Shown here in pieces: positions 33,957 through 44,931 of a DNA stretch of 64,000 bases (position 1 is the stretch's first letter; each line of letters opens with the position of its first letter). The notes beneath the pieces were generated by a model that searched no databases, had not been told where the DNA came from, and saw only the letters and a list, made by a program, of their open reading frames with translations. Origin of the DNA: Incurvaria masculella (Eukaryota; Arthropoda; Insecta; Lepidoptera; Incurvariidae); assembly GCA_946894095.1 (NCBI GenBank), contig OX335658.1, forward strand, positions 10,593,001-10,657,000, written 5' to 3'. The translations under genes were made by a program, and so were the position numbers.

Positions 33957-34255
33957 CAGCCTCGGTAGCCCAGTGGTGCGACGCCTTGCGATTCGATAAG
34001 CTTGGTAAGCACCTTTGAGCGCGGTTAGGTTCTGGATGGGTGACCATTTTCAACCGTTGAGGCTGGCTGTGGTTCGGATTCCACGGTAGGGTTAATCCCG
34101 CCCGGGTTGATACTATCGCATTGAATGAACGATGGTCGACCGGCAATGAAAACAGTCCGTATTTTCCATCCATTTCAATTTAGCCGATCAATATAAGGAA
34201 GGTCATGCCATGACACCTAGTTCCCATGTGGTGTGTTAGGCTAATATCTGACGTT
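33957..34255 (+). repeat. S3 SINE with 5S-rRNA-like head, clearest copy
   Basis: The head 33957-34065 (109 nt) is closed by CAGCCTC / GAGGCTG, as in helix I of a 5S RNA. It contains AAGCTTGGTAAGCACC (A box), GCGCGGTTAGGTTCTGG, then ATGGGTGACC (C box). The S2-type body follows from GGTTCGGATTCCACG, with part of the middle deleted, and ends GTGTGTTAGGCTAATATCTG. The head is shorter than the roughly 120 nt of 5S rRNA. The 5' side also contains a tRNA-A-box-like TAGCCCAGTGGTGCGACGC, so a hybrid origin cannot be excluded. Confidence 0.8.
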
Positions 34256-34257
34256 CC

Positions 34258-34624
34258 GAGCCTGTTGTCCCAGTTGTCACCTAAATTGGAGTTTACGGCA
34301 AACCGATCGACTGGCGTTTTCAAATGTATGGAGAAATTGAAGAGCGCGCGCAGTGGACGTTAAGTAAACTAACATTTGCGAGTCCGAGTTTGATTAGACA
34401 GCTTACTCAACGTTGCCGTAAATATGTCGACGTTGCCGTTTACGTCGAAACCGCGTTCTCATACAAATCGGGAGTCCGAATTTGACTTTGACAGCTTGAT
34501 GAAGTAAAACCACAGAATTTCTAGTAACAACTCGTATGGAGTTTGACGTTTTTACGGAAAACGCCAGTAAATCGGTTTGCCGTAAATGCCAATTTAGCTG
34601 AGAACTCAGACTGACCACTCAGAT
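34258..34624. repeat. M4 MITE without the M5 insertion
   Basis: GTTGTCACCTAAATTGGAGT to GCCAATTTAGCTGAGAACTC, inverted ends as in the copy at 29005. It provides the empty site showing that M5 is an insertion in the other copy. Confidence 0.75.
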
Positions 34625-34625
34625 T

Positions 34626-34665
34626 GGTAGCCATCCATGTCCAGTTACATAAAAAAAGTAAAGAC
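34626..34665 (+). repeat. S2 SINE 3' tail fragment
   Basis: GGTAGCCATCCATGTCCAGT then CATAAAAAAA is the S2 3' terminus. The rest is lost to the neighbouring M4. Confidence 0.55.
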
Positions 34666-34683
34666 ACATTTTGATTCCTTTTT

Positions 34684-34974
34684 AGGATTCCGTACCCAAA
34701 GGGTGAAAACTGAACCTCCGCTACTAAGCCTCCGCTGTCCGTCCGTCCGTCCTTTCGTCCGTCCGTCTGTCACATGGCTCTATCTCATGAACCGTAATAT
34801 GTGGGCAGCTAAAATTTTCACAGAGTGTTTATTTATTTTGCCGCTATAACAAATGGGTAAAAAAAAGTTTTTAAGGGGAGTCCCATACAAAAGCCTGATT
34901 TTTTGTGTTAATTCTTGTACGATGGTACGGAACCCTTCGTGTGCGAGTCCGATTCGCACTTTACCGGTTTTTCA
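34684..34974 (-). repeat. S1 SINE copy
   Basis: Antisense S1 from AGGATTCCGTACCCAAAGGG through the TCCGTCCGTCCTTTCGTCCG run to GGAACCCTTCGTGTGCGAGT near 34955. Confidence 0.9.
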
Positions 34975-35372
34975 ATGGCCTATAAGGTCACCGCGGGACA
35001 CGCGTGTCTCTCCGCCCTGCCCCGCGCCGCCCCGCACCGCCAGCCCACGCCGCGGTGGCAGCTACAAGGATAGAGGTTGGCGTGTGTGAACTATTGTCAC
35101 TCCCTGACGTGTATTTAAGACCCTTTTAAGGAGATGTCTTCTTGCGGAATTAGACACGTGTGACCTGTAGAATTATCATGACTACCTACGTGGATGTGTT
35201 ACAAAGTCCAAGACGGGTTGCTTTAGATTAGAATGTATTTAACTGTTATTTCTCACTGGAACAGTAGATTCCTGAATAATTTTCTATTTTAATTTTTTTT
35301 TTGTTTTAAAATAATTTAGGAGTCTCAATAATCAACGGTAAAAAAGAATGTGAATTTGTGTTAAGCTTATTT
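34975..35372. other. Intergenic; GC-rich 34985-35070
   Basis: C-rich CpG block (CCGCCCTGCCCCGCGCCGCC at about 35011-35030). No gene supported. Confidence 0.45.
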
Positions 35373-35656
35373 TTAGGTTTCCGTACCCAAAGGTTGAAAA
35401 CGGAACCCTATTACTAAGCCTCTGCTGTTCGCCCGTCCGTCCTCTCATTAACGCTCATTAACCGTAATAACGGCTGAAATTTTCACAGAGTGTGTATTTA
35501 TTTTGCCGCTATAACAACAAATAGGTAAAATTAAAAATTAAAAAAAAAAACTGTAAATATTTTAATATAATAAATTACCCATACAAAAAACGTGATTTTT
35601 TTGGTTAAATCTTGTACGATGGTACAGAACCCTCCGTGTATGAGTCCGAATCGCAC
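35373..35656 (-). repeat. S1 SINE copy, head-truncated
   Basis: Antisense S1 from TAGGTTTCCGTACCCAAAGG to GGTACAGAACCCTCCGTGTA. It stops at TCGCACTT where RV begins, so RV and S1 are fused without spacer. Confidence 0.85.
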
Positions 35657-36138
35657 TTAAGGTGGCCCAACCCGGCGGGACTAACTCATTCGCGGGCACT
35701 GTACAAAACCGTGCTGTTGCGCTCTGGGACCTTCTCTGTTTCAAAGAAAAAGACAGGCACCGTGATGAGGAAAATGCAACATGTCCACAAAAAAGACAAT
35801 GTGCATAGTGTATGATTTGGTAAGATTTACGAAAATTTTGATTTCAAAACGACTTATAGCTAAAAGTAAACCACGACCGCTGTAGGCAAAAATCTAACAA
35901 AAAACCAAATGGATTATAAATCTTGATTAAATAAGCTATGTCTGATGACTAATCTTTTTAAGATTTTCTTACTTTATCATTGCGTAATAAACCACCAAAT
36001 TTATTGCATAAAACGCGCGAAAAATTCGAACTTTCGGACCTTATAACTTAGAAACCAAACACAATTTCACAATGCCAACGGTCATCAGACATCTAGTTCG
36101 ATCAAATAAAGCTCTTTTGACCAAAATTTGGTATCTCT
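35657..36138 (-). repeat. RV repeat, copy 2 (inverted)
   Basis: Reverse-oriented partner of 27471-27948, from TTAAGGTGGCCCAACCCGGC to ACCAAAATTTGGTATCTCT. A few small indels and substitutions separate the copies; CATCAGACATCTAGTT is conserved in both. Confidence 0.85.
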
Positions 36139-37208
36139 GGTAAGAAATATGGGCTTGATCTTCTTTACCCTTTTGTATGGGGAGTTGAGCGGGTAGGGCC
36201 GAAGTACCGAAGTAGTTCTTTTGCAGCATCTCGTGTGATTTTAAACTGATTTTAAAGCCAACAGAAAAATCAAGCAAATAGTCTCTTAAGACATCTAGTG
36301 AATTTCCAAACCAAAACTTTTGAAGTCACTACTTTTTGGTTATGGATATTTCCACGCGTGACGTCACATCTTCCGTCGCGGGTTGCGGTGCACGCGGCGC
36401 GGGCCATGCTTGGCGCTCGCCTGCAAGCGCCTGCAAGCGGCAAAAGCTGTGACGTCATCACAGTACTCGGAGCGTTTTAAGGCTCCAACTAACTCCAGCA
36501 TTGAGCAAACAAACGATAATGGCGATCCCCGAAAGCATTGAGTTTGCGTTACGGTTCATTGTTGTATGCACGTTAAAATCGAGTGAGACGAAACGAAATT
36601 CTCGTTTTTGACCGGTAAAGTGTACTTTTTAAAGTAAAATAATATATCTTTCACGCTGAGTCACTAAACAAACATGTGATCTTGTAACACAAAAAAGAAA
36701 ATTGTCTAAATAATTTATAGTTTCCAAGCGCCGCAGGCTTGAAAACCTATTAAAAACCTAGTAAATAGGTGTTTACAATCATATATTTTTTCAAGAATAT
36801 AAGCAACTTTTTAAAACTATTTGATAGTCTTGCACTAGATAATAGTCTAAACTTTGATATTTCGATTTTTTACGGGTGTTTATTCGTAACCGACGCTGAG
36901 ATAAAATAAAAATATACCCAAAATATTAGAGTTTAGCGTCATATCGAGCCTTAAAATTGCAACTTTATTGTTTCAGTGTTGTTAATTTAATGTTTTGAAC
37001 TTAATTAAAAAAAAATTGTCCACCACCTAATTCTATGCATATCAATGTATTCGTGCACAATTTGTTGTTTGATATGTTTTCCGCAGATAAAACCACGTAA
37101 CTATTTATTAATGGCAGTCGTAAAAAAGTCACTTTCTTTATCCTCGGTGTTTGGTTACACACATGAGAAGATGTAACCATGTTTGGTTACACCTACTCAT
37201 AATGATAA
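36139..37208. other. Intergenic; CpG-rich patch with paired CRE-like sites
   Basis: GC-rich 36350-36480, described separately. The rest is AT-rich with no recognised feature. Confidence 0.5.
36359..36457. promoter_or_regulatory. Two TGACGTCA (CRE-like) palindromes 91 bp apart
   Basis: Exact octamers TGACGTCA lie at 36359-36366 and 36450-36457 and flank a CpG-rich segment with a direct repeat GCCTGCAAGCG. TGACGTCA is the consensus for CREB/ATF-type bZIP proteins. No TATA box or transcript start is identifiable, so promoter function is inference. Confidence 0.4.
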
Positions 37209-38075
37209 GAGTCCCACCTATCCTATACAATGGTATTACTATACCCTATAGTTCAAGGGTTAAACATTTAGGTATTTTCCTTGACGAGTCACTATCTTGG
37301 GTTTATCATACTGGTCAAGTCTGCAGGAAAATATATGGAGCCATGCACCATCTCAATCGTCTCATACCAATCGAAACTAAAATCAAGTTGGTTCAGTCGC
37401 TAATTCATCCTATATTAGATTATGGTGACATCTGTAATCTTAACCTAAACGAGGAGCTTCTAGACAAACTATATCGCTTGCTTAATTATGGAATTCGTTA
37501 TATCTTTGGTTTGAGGAAGTTTGATCATATGTCCACCTATCGTGCGAAACTAAAATGGCTTAATATTCGCCAGAGGCGTAATATGCATGTTCTCTCTCTT
37601 CTTTACTTAATCGTAAATGATCCCAAATCCCCACTTTATCTTAAAGAACGCTACAAATATCTCTCTTTTCATGATGTACCATTTAGGTCTGCAGATAACC
37701 TCCTGCTCCTTATTCCGTCACATTCTTCCACTGCTTATTCGGGTTCGTCCACTCAGCACGAATGTGAAATCAATTGCCTCTTACTATTAGGGAAAGTGCT
37801 TCTTTGTCTAATTTTAAGGTATAATTAAAATCTTGGTACTTGACATGTTATAACAATTAAATCAATCAAATATTTTCTGTTTATATAGTTTTAAGTTATC
37901 TAATGTTTTCTAAGTGTGATTATGGTGCTTAGTTTTAAGTAATTTAATGTTTCTAGCTACCTCTTAATATATTTTCTAATATTAAGGTTAGCTGTTAGAG
38001 ATTGCCTTTGGCAATAAGCTCGCCTTTGCATACTATGTAATAGTTGTAAGCAATAAAGAAAATTTTCATTTTTCA
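37209..38075 (+). mobile_element. NL2 non-LTR retrotransposon, 5'-truncated
   Basis: The frame to 37828 begins in the RT thumb region (HLGIFLDESLSW near 37268) after a truncated 5' end. It continues with HHLNRLIPIETKIKLVQSLI, PILDYGDICN, RYIFGLRKFDH, NIRQRRNMHVLSLLYLIVND and YLKERYKYLSF. Near 37760 the coding signal moves to another frame that contains a stop (NQLPLTIRESASLSNFK), showing a frameshift. The 3' UTR ends at AGCAATAAAGAAAATTTTCA. No catalytic YADD remains here. The same family occurs at 61570-63158. Confidence 0.8.
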
Positions 38076-38259
38076 TAAAGTCACGGCCATATTTCCCGTA
38101 GTTTCTTAACTTATTTTTGCAATACAACAGTAATTATTAGATCATCCACCAGAAAGACACAATATCTAGCTACACTACAATGCTATAGTTTAGGATTAAT
38201 CAATATGAATTAATTCAGTGACTGTAATTCCACAGCAGTTGGTGACAGGCTGTCGCGCA

Positions 38260-38292
38260 GGGTCCGGGGGCGAGGGCGGGGGTGGAGGGGGG
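38260..38292 (+). other. G-quadruplex-type motif
   Basis: Five guanine runs of 3-6 separated by loops of 1-4 nt, fitting the G3+N1-7 pattern. It sits in a purine-rich patch of otherwise AT-rich DNA. A 76-codon antisense frame overlapping it is proline-rich low complexity only. Confidence 0.7.
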
Positions 38293-39554
38293 TTAGCAAG
38301 GGTGTGCAAGGGGTGGAAACGCTCGTTGCAGCTGTTGATTGCAACTGAAGCAGTTAATTTGTCATCGTGAGTGGCGGAGGTCACCAGCTGAAGCTGTGGA
38401 GCGATTACGTGACGTGTCAGCCTCAAATGAAACTTTTAATACTGTTTTATTATTTATTTTGTATTTGTTTATTAAGGTTATCCAACAGAGTAATACACAT
38501 ACAATTTACAAAACGAGATATGTTACAAAAATATAGCGTTCGTGCACACCCCACAAGTAGCGAACACAGCATGCGTTTTAATAACAGAATGTTAACTTAT
38601 CTTCACATATTTAACAAAACAGCATTATATTAACAATAAAAAACTCTGAAAACAAAAGAAAAGTACCAAAAGAGCCAATGTTACTTATATACTTACTTAT
38701 ACAACAATATAGAGGATGTTTCAACGGCCAAGACAAAAGTTAAGTGTCTAGTTACCGAGATATATATATTTTTTAATGCTTGCGTTTAGTGTGATTTGAC
38801 GCGACGTTGTAACCGTGCATGGGGAAGATCTTGGCGTGGAACCAAGATCGGCGACGTAGCCTGTCAGGCTAATACCATGTCAGTAGGTGTGATATTACCC
38901 ATCCATGACCAAGTACATACAACGTTTCCACGTTCTTACTGAACATTTAAATCTTTTTACATTAAATGATTGAATTACGTCGCACGGAAAGCCTAACTTA
39001 TTATTTAGAGGAAATATAGAAAAAAGTTTCACAACTTTTTTCATTATTTCAATCCCATTAACAATTTCCCAAATTTTCTGTATCGGCCGTTGCAACATCC
39101 TGTATACTTATCAAGAGTTGCACACTATAGAAACGTAATACTATCTAAAAGATTATTTGTGTTCAGCATACGTTCAGCTTTAAAGTTTTTAGAAACATCT
39201 TTTAAATAAACTTCCGCACAAATTTCCATAACTATACCTATTTACGTTTGAAATTATTTGTAGCCTGTTTTGGGAAAAGATACTGCTTACGTTGCAGTGA
39301 CCAATCCTATCATTTCATTCATGAGTTCTCTATATGTAGAGAAATTAACTCTTACTTCATACTCATACTTTTTCTTGCAACATACTTCCCCACATCACTT
39401 CATTCAGACATACTTACACGCACCCTCATACACCCTCAATCATTGGCACTCGCCACCACATTCAGTAAAATATTAATTTACAGGACCGATGATTCTTTCC
39501 GTTGATACCCGTTCAGTTGAGTGATCAGTTGAAACAAAAAAGCAAATAATACTT
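38293..39554. other. Intergenic; S2 tail fragment near 38860
   Basis: 38840-38915 holds CAGGCTAATACCATGTCAGT and ATTACCCATCCATGACCAAG, a degenerate S2 3' end. The remainder has no feature; frames at 39248-39505 show no motif. Confidence 0.45.
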
Positions 39555-39745
39555 TCATCCCCTATTTAACCCACTTTGAGTTAAATTTTCGCCACAAATG
39601 GTAGCCTATGTCCTTCTCTAAGGTCCAGGCTATCTCTATACCGAAATTCATCAACATTGGTTCAGTCGTTTAAGGGTCAAATCGAAACAGACAGACAAGA
39701 CTTTCTTTCGCATTTTTATTACTATCATATTACGATTAAAAATGA
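39555..39745 (+). repeat. RW repeat copy
   Basis: TAGCCTATGTCCTTCTCTAA, TATCTCTATACCGAAATTCA, GGTTCAGTCGTTTAAGGGTC and ACAGACAGACAAGACTTTC. This is the tail of a very common lepidopteran interspersed repeat as I recall it. Antisense fragment at 12785-12905. Confidence 0.7.
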
Positions 39746-40138
39746 CATGTTTTAAACAAGATTGCAATGTCACTGGATTTAAAGGATTCTTTTAATTTCC
39801 TTCCGCCTAGTTCCTGTGTGATTATCATGGAAACGTGATATGCTATCATGTCGGTACTAGCAATGCAGGCAGCGGCAGGGCAAACCAATGCAATGCCATG
39901 ATTACTTGAAGAGGGAGGGGGTAAACACTGCAAGGTTTAGCCTCGTAACTGTTCCTTGGCAATTTGAGAAGATATTGTTTAATTTATTTATGCAAATGTC
40001 AGGTTATCTCCGCTCTGGATGTCTTTAAGCGTATAATAAATAATCAAGATACTCTGACATGGGGCATGGATTTTTCTTCTTACGTAGGATAGATCAATAT
40101 TAACAATAACATTAGCGATAACCACTGACGGTGCACTT
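39746..40138. other. Intergenic, nothing recognised
   Basis: No feature seen. Confidence 0.5.
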
Positions 40139-40152
40139 TAGCCTAAGCCTGG
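40139..40152. repeat. M1 MITE left stub (split by BEL element)
   Basis: TAGCCTAAGCCTGG is the start of M1 as seen at 11793-11803. The rest of the MITE resumes at 46671 after the BEL insertion. The last five bases CCTGG are the target-site duplication. Confidence 0.75.
40148..40152. repeat. Target-site duplication, left (CCTGG)
   Basis: CCTGG directly before the 5' LTR is repeated at 46671-46675 directly after the 3' LTR. Five bases is usual for BEL/Pao integration. Confidence 0.85.
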
Positions 40153-40534
40153 TGTTGGGTACCAATTGATCATTTCACGGAATCCCATCCAACTTGACAC
40201 CGATTTCCCATAACTATCCTTGGGACCACCGCGTAAGGTGCAATTTGCCATCGCATTGCACCATACCAAGTCATCGCGAGCGCATTCGCGAGACAGTTAT
40301 CGAAGATTATTTCACGCGGCGGTCGCTTCACATTCGAGTCCGTGACCTTGGAAGTTTTTGTGGACATTTTGGCGGGAACCGTGTTCCCGAACCGACCTGG
40401 ATAGCCCCGTGACGTGTGTCTGCCGTGCTGGGCGCGTTGCTGGTGCTGGAGCGGAGGAGGCGCCTTCGCCGTGCGAGCGGTCCCCCTCTTCCTTTGAGTC
40501 CAGGTTGGTGCCTATTTTAGTCCCCGCCGCATCA
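40153..40534 (+). repeat. BEL 5' LTR
   Basis: 382 bp, begins TGTTGGGTACC and ends GCATCA. It differs from the 3' LTR only at 40421 (T versus C) and 40530 (C versus A). It should hold the promoter, but no clear TATA box was seen; the distal half is GC-rich. Confidence 0.95.
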
Positions 40535-40537
40535 TTT

Positions 40538-40552
40538 TGGTCCTTCAGAGCC
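40538..40552 (+). promoter_or_regulatory. Primer-binding site
   Basis: TGGTCCTTCAGAGCC starts three bases after the 5' LTR. It begins TGG, complementary to a tRNA 3' CCA. I did not determine which tRNA. Confidence 0.6.
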
Positions 40553-40729
40553 ATGATAGTGTCTCAAAATTATATTTAAATAATTTATTATATCTACTAA
40601 CCCATATTTGCCGTGCAAAATAGGTATACGTAGGTATAGTGTGCATGAGCTACCCTCATTTCACATACTACCTTTTTCTAAGTTTTACTTCAGTTCACAT
40701 TCCTGTAATAACCCCCTTAATTTTTCACT

Positions 40730-41311
40730 ATGGAAAAGGAATTATCACATAGTTTAGAACCATCAACTACTAGGGAAAACAGGTTGCTGAAGGATTTAAA
40801 CAAACTAAATATTGTGAAACAACGTTTGTTTTCACAGGTTCAAACATTATTTGAACTTTCTCAAAGTGCCCTGAGCAAACCAGAAAATCGTGATTCATTT
40901 TTTGCACGATTTTCGGATTTAAATTCAATAAAAGAAAAGTTCGAAAAAACTGTCTACGATTGCATTGACTTGGAGTTGCAAATAAATCCAAAGTCTAGTC
41001 CGAAAACCCAAGAGTTAGAAAGTTTTGACGAACTATTCTATCGCATTAAAATAAATCACGAAAAGATTAAACCTCGCGAACGCGATGCACAAAACATTTC
41101 CGATCCCAGTCAGTCGCGCGCCGCGGCCGGCAGCCAGGGCTCCGTAGTTCAGCTACGTTTACCGAAACTTCAGCTTATTGCATTTTCGGGAGAAATTGAA
41201 GAGTTCAATACGTTCCAGGAAACGTTTTGTTCTTTGGTGCATAAAAAACAGACATTGCTTCAATTGATAAGTTTCACTACTTACTGTCTTGCACTAAGGG
41301 TCCAGCTCTAA
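40730..41311 (+). pseudogene. gag: BEL gag, N-terminal part
   Basis: The start ATG at 40730 follows the LTR and leader. About 193 codons: a Lys/Glu/Leu-rich, probably coiled-coil N terminus, a linker with SRAAAGSQGS near residue 125, then LPKLQLIAFSGEIEEF near 41157, the signature preceding the DUF1759-type gag domain of BEL elements. Downstream of about 41266 the frame departs from the family pattern and stops at 41309-41311, while the expected gag sequence continues in another frame. A single-base lesion is the simplest reading; a programmed shift is less likely because the family normally uses one continuous frame. Confidence 0.85.
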
Positions 41312-44300
41312 GCATAGTCAAAAGTTTGCCCCTTTCCGGTGATAATTATGCTATTGTCTGGAAAAGTCTCGTAGACAAGTATAAGGATGATAGGACACTT
41401 TTGGGTAGGTACTTAGATAAGATGTTGAACTTTGAGCCGCTCACCAAGGAGTCATCTTCAAATCTCAATTTATTTTTGCAGACATTTGAACATTCTGTAA
41501 AGGCTGTCGAGGCGTTAAAGGTGCCGGATTTGTCTGGGTTCATATTGTGTCACATTGCGTTACGGAACCTTGATCGTGTGACACGCAAAACATTCGAACA
41601 GAATCTCGATCAAAAGCAGATTCCAACGTTCAATGGCTTGATTTCTTTCATTCACAATCAAGTCAAAATTCTCGATCATTCGGCATTTTACACAGATGTT
41701 AATTCGACTGATCCAAGGGCTAAAAGGCAATCCGATGTACACCCCTCCAAATATACTCCGGCTGCGGTCCGGGGCACAAATAAAAAGGTGAATTTCGCAA
41801 CAACTGCAGACAAGTCGACAAAAGGCAAAATGCATTGCTTGCATTGTGATTATGATAATCATATGATTTTCAAGTGTTACAAGTTTTTAAAGTTAACACC
41901 TGCAGAGAGGGTCGCGCGAATCGAATCATTGCACTTATGCAAAAATTGTCTAAAATCACACGGTACAGACATTGATTGTGGTAGTACGTATCGGTGTGTG
42001 CTGTGCAGTAGGTCACACCATGTACTATTGCACGTTGAGCAGGCGGCCGGCGCCACAGCGCGCGCGCCTGCGCGGGACACTGCGCGGGACGCTGCGCAGA
42101 GCGCTGCGCGCGCAGCCTGCTCCGGTGATGGCGAATTCGCTGCGCCTGCGCACGTACCTAAAACGTCGTTTCATACCACTTCGGAAGAAATAAATTCGTA
42201 TGCAGTATTGCTCGCAACTGCCGTTGTTGATGTGATGGATACTTCTGGGAATTATCAAACCTGCAGGGTACTTATTGATTCGGCCGCGATGTCAAGTTTT
42301 ATTACTTCGGATTGTATTCAACGCCTGGGACTTAGTCGTACTAAGTGCCCGTACAAAATTTCCGGCCTAAATAATGAGGTCGTTCGTAATTTTGGGATGA
42401 CTGAGTGTGTCATTAAACCTCGTCATTCAGAAATACCGATTTTAAAAATCGATGCTGTTATTTTGAAGAAAATAACGTCGGAGATGCCGACCGTTGAAAT
42501 TAGTCAAGACGTTCTTGATGAATTCAAATACCTAAACCTTGCTGACCCTTATTTTTATAAGAGGTCCAGTATTGATATGCTTCTCGGAGGGGACGTTTTC
42601 CCTCATATTTATGATGGACGCAAAATACAATTACGTCCATCTGCGCCGTGCGCACTAAGAAGCATCTTTGGTTATGTGGTCACTGGAAAAATGGAATTAA
42701 ATACACCCCAAGGAGAAAATTACCCCTCTTCAACACTTGTATCGTATACTAGTGCTGAGGATGAAACAAATTCTCTGTTAAAATCATTCTGGGAGGTGGA
42801 GTCCTCGCCGTGCGAGATCCCTCCGTCCGATCCGCTAGACAAAGTCGCGGATCAAATGTTCAGAGCCAAACACTATCGCGACGAGTGCGGTAGGTATGTA
42901 GCTCCGCTCCTATTGAAAGAAAGCGATCAGCAGCTCGACGAATCGTATAAGATTGCGATGCGCAGATTATTGCACATTGAGAGAAGGTTATTGCGGGAAC
43001 CACACTTGCACTCTGCTTATACAGCCTTTATGAATGAATATGAGGCTCTCGGACACATGGAAGAGTACAAAGGTGTTGAACCAAGTAAAAATATTGTTCC
43101 TCATCATTGTATTTTGCGGCCTTCTAGTGAAACAACGCCTTTGCGAGTTGTGTTTGATGGCTCAGCAAAAACAAGTAACTGTGTATCTTTGAATGACATT
43201 CTTTTAACCGGAGCAAAGTTGCAGGAAAATATCTCGACGATTTTAATCAATTTCAGACTTTTCGACATATGCCTTACTGCTGACATTGCTAAAATGTATC
43301 GGCAGGTTTTGATTGACCCTTCTGAGCGCGCGTATCAACATATTTTGTGGCGCGACTCCCCTACGAAACCGATAAAAATCTACGAACTGAAGACAGTTAC
43401 GTATGGCCTGCGCAGTGCACCTTATTTGGCCATGCGCACGCTGAAACAACTTGCATACGATGAGCGTGAGCGATATAAACTCGCGTCGTCAGTATTGTTA
43501 AAAGGTTTTTATGTTGATGATTTTTTGTGGTCCGTTAAATCGGTTTCGGAAGCATGCCAATTACAAAATGAACTCACTGCGCTTTTAAATAGTGCAGGTT
43601 TTGAATTGCGCAAATGGGCATCAAATAGTTCGGAAGTTCTGTCTGAAATTAATCCTGAGTTGGTTCTCAAAAAGGCCAAGGATTTTGAGGACGACAAAAA
43701 TGTCTCTTCCATAAAAGTTTTAGGTTTGCAGTGGGTGGCCCAAGAAGATTACTTCACATTTTCTGCCAATTTGTCAGATTCAGTCACCACAAAACGCTCT
43801 GTTTTGAGAATTTTATCTAGTGTTTATGACCCCGTGGGTTTTGTAGCACCTTGTATTTTTGTAGCTAAAAGCATAATGCAAGACTTGTGGAAGAATAGTC
43901 TAGGATGGGACGTTCCGTTACCTGATGACCTTCGAGACAAGTGGTTAAAATTTATTTTAGACTTGCCGTGCTTGTCGACCATGCGAATTCAGCGCCATGT
44001 CGTTATACCTAAAGCTGTAAACTGTCAGTTGATTGGTTTTTGTGATGCGTCATCGCGAGGATATGCCGCTTGCGTGTACATCCGAAGTTTAAATGCACTT
44101 TCGGAAGTCAAGGTGCGATTGTTACTTGCCAAGTCAAAGGTCGCGCCCTTGAAAACAATATCTATTCCTCGGTTGGAATTGATGGGAGCCGTGCTCCTTG
44201 CAAAATTGCTAAAATATGTAATGACTCAGTTCGAAAATGTAAAATTTGACGAAGTATTTGCATTCAGCGATAGCCAAGTCACACTTTCGTGGTTACAAAC

Positions 44301-44931
44301 GGAGCCACATTTAAAAACGTTTGTTGCGAACCGTGTCTCGCAATTGACCGACGATATCCCACCACAATGCTGGGCTCACGTACGCAGCGAGGATAATATT
44401 GCAGATATCGGCTCCCGTGGAGCGCTGCCCTCGCAGCTGGCTGCGATGCCCGAGTGGCTGGCCGGTCCGTCGTGGCTGTACGCTCGCCGTCACGAGTGGC
44501 CTGTCTCGACTTATCACATAAAAAATGCGGATAAGGTGCCAGAGCTTCGAGCTAACGCAGACACGTTTGTGTTAGCCAGTCAAATCACACATGACGAGTT
44601 GTTTGATTTTGAGTTTTTATTAACTGAACGATTTTCATCTTTCAATAAGCTCTTGCGTACGATCGCATTTGTTTACCGATTCTTTAACAACAGTCGCATG
44701 AAAGATGTCAGTAAAAGATCTCGCGGTCCGATTACAACCGGAGAACTTCACAATGCTCGCGACCGGTTGCTCAAACTATTGCAGAGTGTTTACTTCCGCG
44801 AAGAGATATGTCTGCTGACGGCCGGAAAACCTGTGCATTCATTACGCAAGCTATCCCCATTCCTCGATGCCCGTGGTTATCTCAGGGTGGGGGGTAGATT
44901 ATCACAATCTGAACTGCCGTATGATGCATAG
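41269..44931 (+). pseudogene. pol: BEL gag C terminus, protease, RT and RNase H
   Basis: Continuous frame from about 41269 to a stop at 44929-44931; no true start codon is expected. In order: rest of gag; two Cys/His zinc-knuckle clusters (CLHCDYDNHMIFKC near 41834 and CKNCLKSHG to CVLCSRSHH near 41940-42020); an Ala/Arg/Asp-rich low-complexity hinge (42040-42140); aspartic protease with LIDSAAMSSF near 42271; reverse transcriptase with LRVVFDGSAKT near 43142, LTADIAKMY near 43273 and catalytic YVDD at 43510-43521; RNase H with GFCDASSRGY near 44035, ISIPRLELMGA near 44158 and FAFSDSQVTLSWL near 44260. All expected catalytic motifs are visible. The stop lies between RNase H and integrase, and the same frame continues after it. 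Confidence 0.92.

Noticed and set aside
40194..40412. 72-codon frame in the LTR as a protein
   Set aside because: Identical in both LTRs simply because the LTRs are duplicates; no motif.
41255..41330. Programmed ribosomal frameshift between BEL gag and pol
   Set aside because: The break falls inside the gag domain, not at the gag-pol junction, and BEL elements normally use one continuous frame. A lesion is more likely.
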